A stretch of 64,000 nt of DNA from Heterodera schachtii. Lineage: Eukaryota > Nematoda > Chromadorea > Rhabditida > Heteroderidae. Shown here piece by piece: positions 42,701 through 52,890 of this stretch (position 1 is the first letter of the stretch; every line of letters starts with the position of its first letter). A program made the translations under genes and the position numbers. Under the pieces are notes generated by a model. The model saw nothing but the letters and a program-made list of their open reading frames with translations, was not told the DNA's origin and ran no database searches. The stretch is taken from contig SIJG01000055.1 in NCBI GenBank assembly GCA_023374025.1, positions 186,001-250,000 on the forward strand, in the 5' to 3' direction.

Positions 42701-45171
42701 TTAATTTCAGAGCAAATTTTATTCGATCGAATGATGGCCAAAGAATCGGGAAAAGAATTGGCCAATTGCTTAAGCCCATCCTTCGCCAAAGTGACGCAGC
42801 AATTAATTAGCGAAGAATTGGACGAACAAAACTCACAAAAGGTAATTAGCGCTAATTAGCAGGTTAATAAATGAATTTTACGGAAGTTAGCTTGAGCAAT
42901 TTGTGGAGGAAAGGGCAATTAATGGCCAAAAGGCCGAGGGAAAGTCGCGGAAAAAGCGCGAAAAACGAATCAAAGTGGCGATAAACAAAGTGAAAGGAAT
43001 GGTGGGCGAATGGGTGAGAAAAGGGAAATGAAAAAAGAAAATCGAATTAATATTTTTAATTTAATTAAATTAATAAATTAATTTAAATTAATAATTAATT
43101 CGATTTTCAGTTTTAATTCCATCTTTCAGTCAAACCATCAGGCCAAACTTTTGATTTCGGGCTCCTTTCTGCTCGGACTGAACACAACCGATTCGGACAT
43201 CGATTTGATTTGCGTTGTGCCGGAAAAAGCGATCGAAAAAGAACACTTTTTTGGAGAGCCAAACGAAATTTGTGTTGAGAGGGAATGTGAAAAGGGCGGC
43301 GGACAAAAGGACACTTTGGCACAATCATTTTATTGCCAATTGTGTGGGGTAATTAATTAATTAATTAATTGAATAATTAATTTATTATTATTAATTTGTA
43401 AAACATTCGAACTTAAAATGATTTTTCACAAATGCATCAGAATGGAAAGGTCGGCGATCTTATAAAGATCACCAAAGGTCAAATAGCGATGATCAAATTC
43501 ACTTTCGATGGCATCGATTTTGACATTTCATTGGTGGAAATTCCCGAAATGGAAACATTGGCACAGCGAATAACGGACACAACATTAAAGCATTATGTAA
43601 ACAAATTTGACACTGAAAATTTTGAACACCGACAGATGCTTCGCGTTTTATCGAGTAATTAAAAAACCAAAAAATAATTTTAATTATGTGTAATTAATTA
43701 TTCAATTAATTAATTAGCTATAATTGATTTAGGTTATCTCTCAAATGTTCACATTGTCAAATTATTTGACGAGAGTCAGAAAAAGATATTTATTCTGAAC
43801 GACGATATTTCCGATGAAAAAATAAGACAAAATGGCAGAAATTATGAAAATTTGCGTTTTTTGACTTTGGCATTGAAATTGTGGGCAAAAGGTATTAAAT
43901 TAAATTGTCCTTTTTCAATTTGCAAATTATTTTTGACTTTTTCCAGCCAATTTCATTTACTCCAACAAATTTGGCTTTTTGAATGGCGTCATTTTGACAA
44001 TTATGGCATCAAAAATCGTGCTTCTTTACCCGAATTCGTCGTTGCGCTTTTTACTTCTCAAGTTTTTCTTAATTTACGCGGCAAGGTAAAAAAGAAATTA
44101 AAAAAGAAATGGAAAAAGAATGAAAAAAAAAATTAATTAAAAATTAATTAATTTAATTTTTGAAAATAAAAAAGAGAGAGAGAAAGAGAGAGCCAATGGA
44201 TAATTAATTAACCAAATAATAAATATTTAATTATTCATTTGGTAAAATCAAATGAATTGAAAGTTTAGAACTGATGGAATGCCAATTCAACTCGAACAAA
44301 TCGAAGAAAAGTCAAAAATGAGCCCATTTTTGACTAAAAATCTCATGGAAAATGAAATGAAAATTTACACGACGATTTTCCCGGAGCAAAACGCCGCGCG
44401 ATTGATCACTTATGTAAACGCAAAAATAATCAGAAAAGCAATGATCGAAGGCAAAATAATTAATTAATTAATTACTTAATTAATTAAATTATCATTGCAT
44501 TTTAGCGCTGAACAAAATGATAAATTCGGATGATTGGCCAACAATTTTAGCGACAAATTCAATGGATTTTGTTGAAAAAGTGAGAGAATTTTCCAAAATT
44601 TTCAATTTACAAATAATTTATTGCCCTTTTCAGTACAAAACTTTTATCGCAATTAATTGTCTTGGTCAAAACGGAGTTTTCGTCCACAATTTTTGCCAAT
44701 TTGTCGAAGGTCGAATTCGTCTTCAGATGGCTTATGACATTGGCCACAGAGGGGCGACGACGAATTGGCACATTTACCCGGCACTATTCCAAGAAACATG
44801 CCAAATCACACACAAATTGGAGCAAATTCCAGCAAAATTTCGGTAGAATTCGTAAAAAGGCTGACAATTTAAATGGGAAATTGAATTATATTTATTAAAT
44901 TCCCCTTTTTCCGTCCAGCTCAAATTACCATCAATGCAAAGTTTGGCTGATTGGCTCTGATCAGTCGCTGAATGGCACTGATCAGCGGATGATCAATGGG
45001 CAGCTGCGCAACTTCGACTGGGCCATAAAAAGGGACTTCCTCAAATTCAACGGCAAACTGTCGAACAAAGCCGGAGGGGATGACATTGACGGGGAATGCC
45101 AACGGATGGGCGTCACTTTGAAGTCCGTTTTTGTGGAAGACTTGGCACAATTGTTGAGCAGCAGCAATTAG
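36729..45171 (+). CDS. Giant signal-peptide-bearing poly(A)-polymerase-like nucleotidyltransferase
   Basis: My exon chain has about 25 exons and roughly 2,200 residues, almost all junctions in phase. Exon 1 (36729-36810) encodes MVPFVICSEFAVIFLLFSSA, a plausible signal peptide. Then come Lys/Glu-rich helical exons (36909-37223, 37294-37495, 37540-37727, 37771-38391 and on) with two related modules (NSVRKNCEFWKFWRK near 37.19 kb; NSVKKTYKIWHKLANLF near 38.07 kb), and 10-residue repeats (KEEKESQKVA) at 41.75-41.97 kb. From about 42.7 kb it follows poly(A) polymerase: 'ISGSFLLGLNTTDSDIDLIC' (nucleotidyltransferase Gly-Ser and Asp pair), 'FTFDGIDFDISLVE' (third Asp), 'LALKLWAKANFIYSNKFGFL', 'YKTFIAINCLG' and 'FVEGRIRLQ'. 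It ends LLSSSN. The catalytic triad looks intact. One junction near 40.78 kb lacks an AG acceptor. It could be two fused or neighbouring genes. Confidence 0.7.
41754..41975 (+). repeat. 30-bp coding tandem repeat in the nucleotidyltransferase gene
   Basis: About seven copies of GAAAAAGAAAGCCAAAAAGT-containing 30-bp units, in frame, encoding KEEKESQKVA/KVP/KMP decapeptides; two final units diverge (PIGEEKESQKM). Confidence 0.85.
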
Positions 45172-47501
45172 CACGGAAAGGGAAGCACAACCGAAAGAAA
45201 GACAGAACAAAGCCTTTTTTAATTGGCTAATTAATAATACCACGAAATGTCACAATATAAATAAAATAAATGTGTCATAATAATTAACAATTCGAACAAA
45301 TTAAATGGTTGATGAGAAGCGAAAAGGGACTGATTGACTGCTGCTGGACGGGGATGGGCCCGGGGATGGGTCAGTGACAATTGGACAATGATTAAATTGA
45401 TAAAACTTAAATAAATTTTATGTTATTTTAAATATAAAGCGATGAAAAAAGGATTTTTTTAAAATAAAAGAATTTCTGAAGAAGAAAAATTTGAAATTAT
45501 TAAAAAACATTTCCTTGGAATTTCACTCGACGCAAAATTTTTGCGAAATTTTTTGATTAATTTTCCAAAAAATATAATGACGTTTTGTCCATTGACAGAT
45601 TGTCTGCTGGGCATCATAAACTCACGTAGTCCATTTTTCAATATAAAAATTCAGGAATTAGATAATCGGGAATTTATTGGAATTTAATTGTTCCATTTTT
45701 TAAATAATTTTTTGTGCTATGAAAAATCTATGCAATTAAAACACAGATTTGCAAAAATGCAAATGCTTTTGCTAATTAGCCCATTTTTATTCAATTTAAT
45801 TTTTCTCTACTCAATCCTTCGCCATTAATTCCCCTGGCCATTAGCTTCTAATGGACGTTTTGTTCCATCTTATGATTAAATCCATCATTTGCCCATCATA
45901 AACTGAATGAGTGTGGTCGATGAGCGATGATAATCCGGCAAAATGATGCCATCCTTAATTTGATGGTCAAAGATCATCAAAATTAATTAGGGCAGCTTTC
46001 ATTTTAACAAACTTTGCTTTGTATTGCAATGGCATACTTTAAAGAGATCATAGGTACCTACTTACTTATACATAATTAAAATAAATATATATTTGTGATT
46101 TTTATTCGCTTCCTTCTGCTGTTTAACAATGCTTCCGTTCCCCCCCCCACCCAAATTCGCATTAATTACCTTTTTAATTTTTGTTTTTCCCCTAAATTTG
46201 CAATTTTTATTGATACTTTCCTGTTTTGGGGCCGCACCCAAAAATTTTAAAAAATCAACAAAAGAGCGCGCAAATTCACATTCTCACCGCATAAATTAAC
46301 CATTCGAAAAACGCCGTGGTTTTGGGCCAAATCATTTCACCTCCACATCCATACCAAAATGTTCCTTAATTTTATTTCCCTCATCAAAATCACACCTTTT
46401 AAATTTTTGGGTGCGGCCCCAAAACAGGAAAGTACCTTTTTATTTTTCCCTAATTTGCATTAATTACCTTTTTAATTCTTTTTTCCCCTAATTCGCTTTA
46501 ATTACTTTTCCCTTTTCCCGCGTTTCTTTCTCTCCCCGTCACTTCCAACAAAGAATCTGCTGCTGCTGGTCACATTTTTCTGTTGTTATTCCGAATCGAT
46601 AAACGAAACAGACGGACGGACAGATGAATGAATGGAAAAATTGGCGAATACTTTCGGCAAATTTAATTTTCAATTTTAAATCATTTAAATTCGGCGGAAA
46701 TTAAAAATTTAAGTGCCTCGGGGCTTACTGAGGAGTGAATGTTTTATAAATGTTTAGAATATGTTTTAAAATCAGTGCCAATTAAATGTTTTCTCCCCCT
46801 CCGTCCGTCCTTTTCTTCCTCTGATCATTTGAATAAATCTTTTGCTTTGTTTTTCGAATTCATTTTCCATTGTCTTATTTATTCCAATTAGTTTTTCATT
46901 ACTTTTTACTTTTTATACTTTGTGATTAATGTCTTTTCAACAATTGCTAATTATTAATTACATAATTAATTATCGCTTCTGCTTAATCAATGGGAACAAC
47001 TCTTTCTTAACCAATTAACGACAAATGTTTTACTCATTATCATTTTTAATTTTTCGATTGCTCAGCGAATAATTTGTTCATTTGTTCTTTAAATATTAAA
47101 TGATGTAAATAAATAAATAAATTATTTATTTATTTTTAAATTAAAATTATTCATTTTTTCCTTTGCATTTCGACTCGATCCGCTGATTATTTTTCTCTTT
47201 TTTCCGAATTTGTCTTCTCCGATTGGTTCCATCTGATCTGATCTGATCTGATCAACTCATTACTCCCAAATCGGTTTTATTTGTTCCCGTCACTTTCTTT
47301 TCTTTTCATTTTCCTTTTTCTTCCGCCCATTTTAAAGTGCAATTTGGCGAGACACCGCCACACATTTTGTTGTTATTTATTATCAGTCGAAGGCGAAAGA
47401 ATCAGCGCTTTTCAAATATTAAATAATTAAAAAACGCACTTTAATGGCTTTATAAAAATAAAAATAAAATATTTTCCATTCTTTCGCTATTTGTTCGATC
47501 G
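45172..47501. other. AT-rich intergenic region
   Basis: No coding signal seen in 2.3 kb apart from short open stretches. TTAATTAA-type words are frequent, (GATCT)n at about 47231-47252, and one small inverted-repeat element at 46215-46433. Confidence 0.6.
46215..46433. mobile_element. Short inverted-repeat element (MITE-like), 219 bp
   Basis: ACTTTCCTGTTTTGGGGCCG at the left end is the reverse complement of CGGCCCCAAAACAGGAAAGT at the right end; arms extend about 36 bp with one gap. Target duplication not evident. Confidence 0.7.
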
Positions 47502-50500
47502 ATGGTTCAGTCGCCCAAAAAACCAAACGCCAAACAAAAAAAGGAATCGCAATTCGAAGAGATTTCATTGGACTCGCGCAAAGGCAGAAAAGAGAAGACG
47601 GATGAGGGGGAGAGCAGCAGAGAAAGAAGCGAAAGGAAAAGGAAAAGCAGGTGGACAAAGGGACGACAGAAGGGACAAATGGACAAAGGGACGACAGAAG
47701 GGACAAATGGACAAAGGGACGACAGAAGGGACAAAGGGACGACAGAAGGGACAAATGGACAAAGGGACGACAGAAGGGACAAAGGGACGACAAAAGGGAC
47801 AAAAGAGACAAAGGGGAAAAGCCAACCGATCATTTCATTGATCATTGTCGGAACTTCCTATCTTTTTCACATTTATTAATTAATGTCAATCGGCTTTTCT
47901 GTTCGTCCCTTTCTCTCCCCAAATGTGCCAATGCAAATGTTTCTTCCCCGCTATTCATTCGATTAGCCAATCAATCTCTTTTTCTTTCTTTCTTTTCTTT
48001 TTTTCCCTTTAATCCATTTTAATTTATTTTTAATTAATTTTCAGTTCGCTTTTCTTTTTCGGCATGGATCGTTCAAAGTTAATTTGCGTTTTTGTCCTTT
48101 TCGCCATTAATTTGCTCAATTACATGGACCGTTTTACCATTGCGGGTAAATTTTACTTCAAATAAATAAATAAAAAATAATAATTTTAAAAAAATAAATA
48201 ATTAATAATTTTTAGGAGTTTTGAATGACGTCCAAAAATTTTATCACATTGATGATAAAAGTGCGGGTTTTCTGCAGACAGTTTTTATCATTTTCTTCAT
48301 GACAATTGCCCCAATTTGCGGCTTTTTGGGAGATCGGTAAATGCACAAATTAATTTATTGTCCCATACATTGGCAAATGCCCATTTTGTTGTCCCATTTC
48401 AGTTTCAATCGGAAGCGCATTTTGCTCGTCGGTCTCTCCGTTTGGGTCGGCGCCGTTTTCGCTTCTTCGTTTATCAGTGAAAATGTAAAACAACAAAATA
48501 AATTAATTATTAATTTGAAAATAAACAGTTAATTATTTTTAAGCACTTTTGGGCTTTTTTGCTCCTCCGCGGCGTCGTCGGAATTGGCGAGGCTTCTTAC
48601 GCAGTGATTGCGCCCACAATAATCGCCGATTTATTCGTCGGCCAAATGCGCAGCCGAATTTTGATGTTCTTTTACTTTGCCATCCCCGTGGGAAGGTAAA
48701 GGCAAATAAACAAACAATTAATTCTGATTGATTGATTGGCCCGGGGAGAAAGCCAATTAACGTTGTTGACCCACTCCCTAATTGCTTTGTCATTTCCCTA
48801 ATTACTCCATTCCTTCTAATTACGTGATTGTCCTCCCATTTGCCCCAGTGGCCTTGGTTATGTGATCGGTTCTTCCGCCACTTCGTTGGCCAAAAGTGCG
48901 CTTGGCTCCGTCGACTGTCCCTTCTGTTGGCAGTGGGGAATTCGCGTCACTCCGTTGCTCGGCTTCTTCTGCATAATCACTTTGCTGCTTTTTGTCAAAG
49001 AACCGGTCAATTAATTAATTAATTAAATGGAAAACAATTCAAAGAAAGCAATTAAAATATTAATTAATTAAATCGCAGGTGAGGGGACAATCCGAACAAA
49101 GTGTGGCACAACCGATGCCAACAAATTACGAAACGTATTGAAAAAGGAAAATTTAAAAAGAGAAAATAAAATTTAAAAACAGCGGAACGATCAGTCCAAG
49201 TTCAAGGCGAACAGTGGCATCAGCAGAAGCAGAAGCACCGAATGAGAACATTTGGAAGGAGTATTACCATCGGATACGCACTCACACCAAAAGTTATTGC
49301 GCAGACATTGGCCATTTAATTGCAAAGTAATTGAACAGCCAATTAATTCATTAACAGCCAATTAATTTATTAATTAGGCCATTTTATGCAAAATAATGGG
49401 ACAATCAATTATTATTACATAAATTAATTGGTACTAACATTTGCTTGCTTCGTGCTTTAGCCGTACCTTCGTGTGGTCAACTTTGGCCTACACCGCCGTG
49501 GTTTTTGTCACCGGAACTTTGTCATGGTAAAATTTCCTAATTTCTTTTTTATTTATTCTTTTATTTTTGGTGGGGTCCCACCGCCATGGAACACGCCAAA
49601 GCGATGGACGAACATTTGAACGACACCTCAAAATTGAGACCTGCCGAAAAGAATCAAATTGCGCTAATTTTTGGTGCAAATTATTCCCCTTCAATTTTAC
49701 GGCGTATAATTAACTCTTAATTTGCCAGGAGTGATCACTTGCGTTGCCGGAATTTTTGGCGTTTCGTTGGGCAGTTTAATTGCGCAGGTGGCACGGATTG
49801 AAAAAGCAGAAAAATGCCAAATTAAATTCAGCATTGGAAGACGGGCAAATTCTGTTTTGCGCACCGCCGCTCGGAAAGGGCCGATCCGATCGTTTCCGCG
49901 GTCGGTTCGTTCGTCGCCGCTCCGCTGATGTTCGTCGCGTTCTCTTTGATCACCACTGATCAGCTTCTGTCATGGGTGCCTTTTACGTTACATTCACTCA
50001 TTTAGCAAAAAAAAAAAGTCAAAAGAAAAAAATTTAAAGGGACAGTAAATAATTAAGGGGGACAATTACGGTATCAAAGAGGGGCAACTACTGTATTTTA
50101 TATTTCGAATGCAATTAATTAATTTTTAATATCATTCACCTAATGTTTCTGTTCAATTTCCATTCAGTTCGTCGTTTTCCTCACCATTTTGTGTCTCTGT
50201 TTGAATTGGGCCATTAACAGTGGACATGCTAATGTAAGTAATTAGTCAGCTAATTAGTCAATTAAGACTAACTAGTTATTACACCCAGTTTAAATGCTTG
50301 CTTTCCCTTTTTTCAGGAGTATAATCGTCCCCGAAAGGCGTAGCATTGCCAGTGCCATTCAGATTCTCTTTTCCCATTTGTTCGGCGATGCCTCCGGCCC
50401 CTATTTGGTTGGTGCCATCTCCGACTTCGTCCGCGGCTCTTCCGATTTGCCAGCCGATCGTTTCCATTCACTGATTGTCGCTTTTTATCTGCCCAATGCT

Positions 50501-50938
50501 TTGCTTTTTCTCAGCGGCGCGGCATTTCTCGGCGCCGCTTATTCACTTCCCGCGGATTTGAAACGAATGGAAGCGGAAAAAGCTGCGGCAGAGAGTGAGC
50601 GGCGGGAGAGAAGTAAAAATTAAAGTGGCGGGGAGAGAAAGAGAGGGGCGGGGGAGAGAGGTAATGAGAGAAAGGATGAGGAAGAGCGAGGAGAGGTAAA
50701 GCGAGAGGGGAGGGAAAAGGAATGAGGGAGAGAAGGGATGAGAGAGAGCGGTGAGAGAGAGGGGAGGGAAGAGAGAGAATGTAAAGTTGGAGAGGGGATA
50801 ATTAAGGGAACTATTTAATTTTGTCTTTTAGGAATTTATTCGCTTATTTTAGGCCCAAAACCCACAACTTCGGCCACCATTGGCCCTTCGTCCGCTAACA
50901 TTGGTCCGCAAGGGCGGCAAAACGAAGCTTTTGAATGA
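47502..50938 (+). CDS. Spinster-type major facilitator transporter (lysosomal sphingolipid/lysolipid)
   Basis: Twelve-helix MFS protein of the Spinster family, which exports lysolipids or sphingolipids from late endosomes/lysosomes. A first exon probably starts at 47502 ([20 protein letters not shown]) and leaves through a weak donor; the core begins near 48064 with '[15 protein letters not shown]', then '[20 protein letters not shown]', '[17 protein letters not shown]', '[20 protein letters not shown]', 'FFYFAIPVG', 'GLGYVIGSS', '[15 protein letters not shown]' and '[20 protein letters not shown]' followed by [12 protein letters not shown]. Exons include 48064-48145, 48216-48336, 48403-48485, 48544-48695, 48849-49005. 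The C-terminus splices from AGAA|GTAAAA near 50613 to an exon encoding [21 protein letters not shown] at 50936-50938. The junction before '[10 protein letters not shown]' (about 49571) lacks AG, and the exon border near 50230-50320 is unresolved. Confidence 0.86.
47645..47815 (+). repeat. Minisatellite in the first intron of the spinster gene
   Basis: Repeats of GGGACAAAGGGACGACAGAA (20 bp) alternating with a 28-bp form that adds GGACAAAT. The frame is open through it, but the downstream phase fits best if the repeat is spliced out. Confidence 0.75.
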
Positions 50939-51448
50939 GAGGGAAAAGCAACTGATAATGGGTCATCATCATCTCTGCGTTTCATAATCATTCTGTGATC
51001 GAATTCTCACATTTTACTTTTTTTTAATTCTATTTATTTTATTTTATTTTTTTCTATTTTTTTATTTTATGGCATTGGCATTTTTCTATATAAATTTTAT
51101 TGTACCTTTTTTGTTCGTCTCCCATTTTAATTTGTTTGGATTTTTCCCGCTTCAAGGGCGAATATTTACTATGGTTTTAATGCAATTTGTGCAATTCCCT
51201 TCCACCCCCTCCCCACAATTTCCCCTCCCAATTTATTCAATACCCTACTCCTCCATTTATTTACCCATCGATTCGGCACTTTATCCGTCTTTCTTGGCAC
51301 ATAATCCTTTCCTTTCAAAAAATGCGCCTTTTTCCATGTTTTCCCTCTCTCCCACTCCTTTCTCTCTTCTCCTTTCCCTCTCTCTCATCTCTCTCTCCAC
51401 CCCCTCTTTCTCCGTCCCTCTCCCTCCCTCTCTCTCTATCCGTCTTTT

Positions 51449-51482
<34 letters not shown>

Positions 51483-51507
51483 GCCTCACTTTCAACAACC
51501 ATTTCAG
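50939..51507. other. Low-complexity spacer
   Basis: T-rich to 51.06 kb, then CT-rich with (CT)n at about 51455-51482. The 3' end of the spinster transcript is presumably here. No gene supported. Confidence 0.5.
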
Positions 51508-52727
51508 TTTTGTTGAGGCGTTTCGCTTACAAATACAAATGGTATCGTATAGAGTCATTGGAAATTGACTGGAAAAGGGGAGGGGGGGGGGGGGGGTAAA
51601 AGCATTACTTCGAGTGGGAATTTTTTCGTCGGAGGGGGGGGGGGGCGTAATATCGGCGGCGAGCGGCGCCAACAATGAGAAACAAAACGCACTTTTTCTC
51701 CTTTGGGCTCAATGCTTTCTGTTGGACATTTGGCCAGAAATATCCCATTTTTCTCCTTTTCCTTTTATTTGTTTTGTTTTCCCTCAAATATTTTCTTCAA
51801 TTCAATGGTTTAAGCTGATTAAACAATAAAAGTGAACAAGCATAAGCCCAACAATCGCTTCTTCCCATTTTCCTTTGGCTTTTCCTTTGGCTTTTCCTCT
51901 CTTTTCCCTTTTTCCCATTTTCCAATTGCCCCCAAAATGCGCTTTTTCTCTCTTCGCTTGTCTTTCCCCCAAATTTCTCTTCCTTTTTCCGATTTTCTTC
52001 CCTTTCATTTGCTTTTCGTCTTTTCTTTCTTCCATTTTCCACCATATTCAGGTCCTTCCCCTCCTTTTTGTCCATAATTTCCCATTTTTCTTCTTTCAGT
52101 CGCTCTTTCCGACTTGGCAAATTCGCGCGATTCTCTGCCCTTGGCCAATTGGGTTTTGTTGGCCGAGGGTAATCAGACGGCGCTAACAGTCGACGCGTTT
52201 AGACAGGCGAAATTGGCTGATCAGAAAACGCAGGCGAAAGTGGAGCGCATCGAACGAATGATGAATGTGGGACAAATTGGGGGGGGGGGGGGGAATTGGG
52301 GAAATCATGGCATGGCACGGGCCATTGGGTGGCATGACTATGGAACAGAAAATGTGTAAAATGTGCCATTAATTTTCGTAAATATTTTATTTGTGAAAGC
52401 CCAAAATATTTTTGTTCTTAACTATGAATATTAACATTAAAATTAAATATTTCAACTAAAAATGAAGTTTTTCGTGCATTTCTCATCAAAACAAAGCTGC
52501 ACAAGAAAACAATAATAATTACTTTTCCTTCTCTTTCTCAGAGTTCCATCAAACACAACGAACAAATTTTAAAGAACGGAGTGAACGCATTGCAAAGATT
52601 GGCAAAAGACGAAAAAAGGACAAATGGGGCGAAAGGAGGGAAAAGCACTGGGAAAACAGCGATTGCAATGGCAATGCTTTTATTTGTGTTGGCTTTGCCC
52701 TTTCATTTGGGGGCTTTTGCCCGGTGA
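51508..52727 (+). CDS. Unidentified protein with C-terminal membrane anchor (partial model)
   Basis: Three likely coding exons: from 51508 ('LLRRFAYKYKWYRIESLEID' then W, followed by a Gly run near a donor), from about 52101 ('ALSDLANSRDSLPLANWVLL', then 'LADQKTQAKVERIERMMN', donor GTGGGA) and 52542-52727 ('SSIKHNEQILKNGVNALQRL', then a basic stretch and a hydrophobic end 'TAIAMAMLLFVLALPFHLGA' before FAR and TGA at 52725-52727). The C-terminal hydrophobic segment of about 20 residues followed by three residues is typical of tail-anchored proteins, and the preceding part could form a coiled coil. I do not recognise the family; the 5' end is not found. Tail-to-tail with the GPCR gene, 163 bp apart. 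Confidence 0.5.
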
Positions 52728-52890
52728 AAGTCAAATAAAGTTGCTAAAAGGATGTGTCAAAATGAATGCTTTCATTGTTGGTTTGTAAAAGATGTAAAAT
52801 AAATAAAATTAAAAAATGAAAATTTGAATAATTCTGTCCCGTAATCATCGGAAATCGGCGCTTTCTCCTTGGCATCAAAATCACAGCCAA

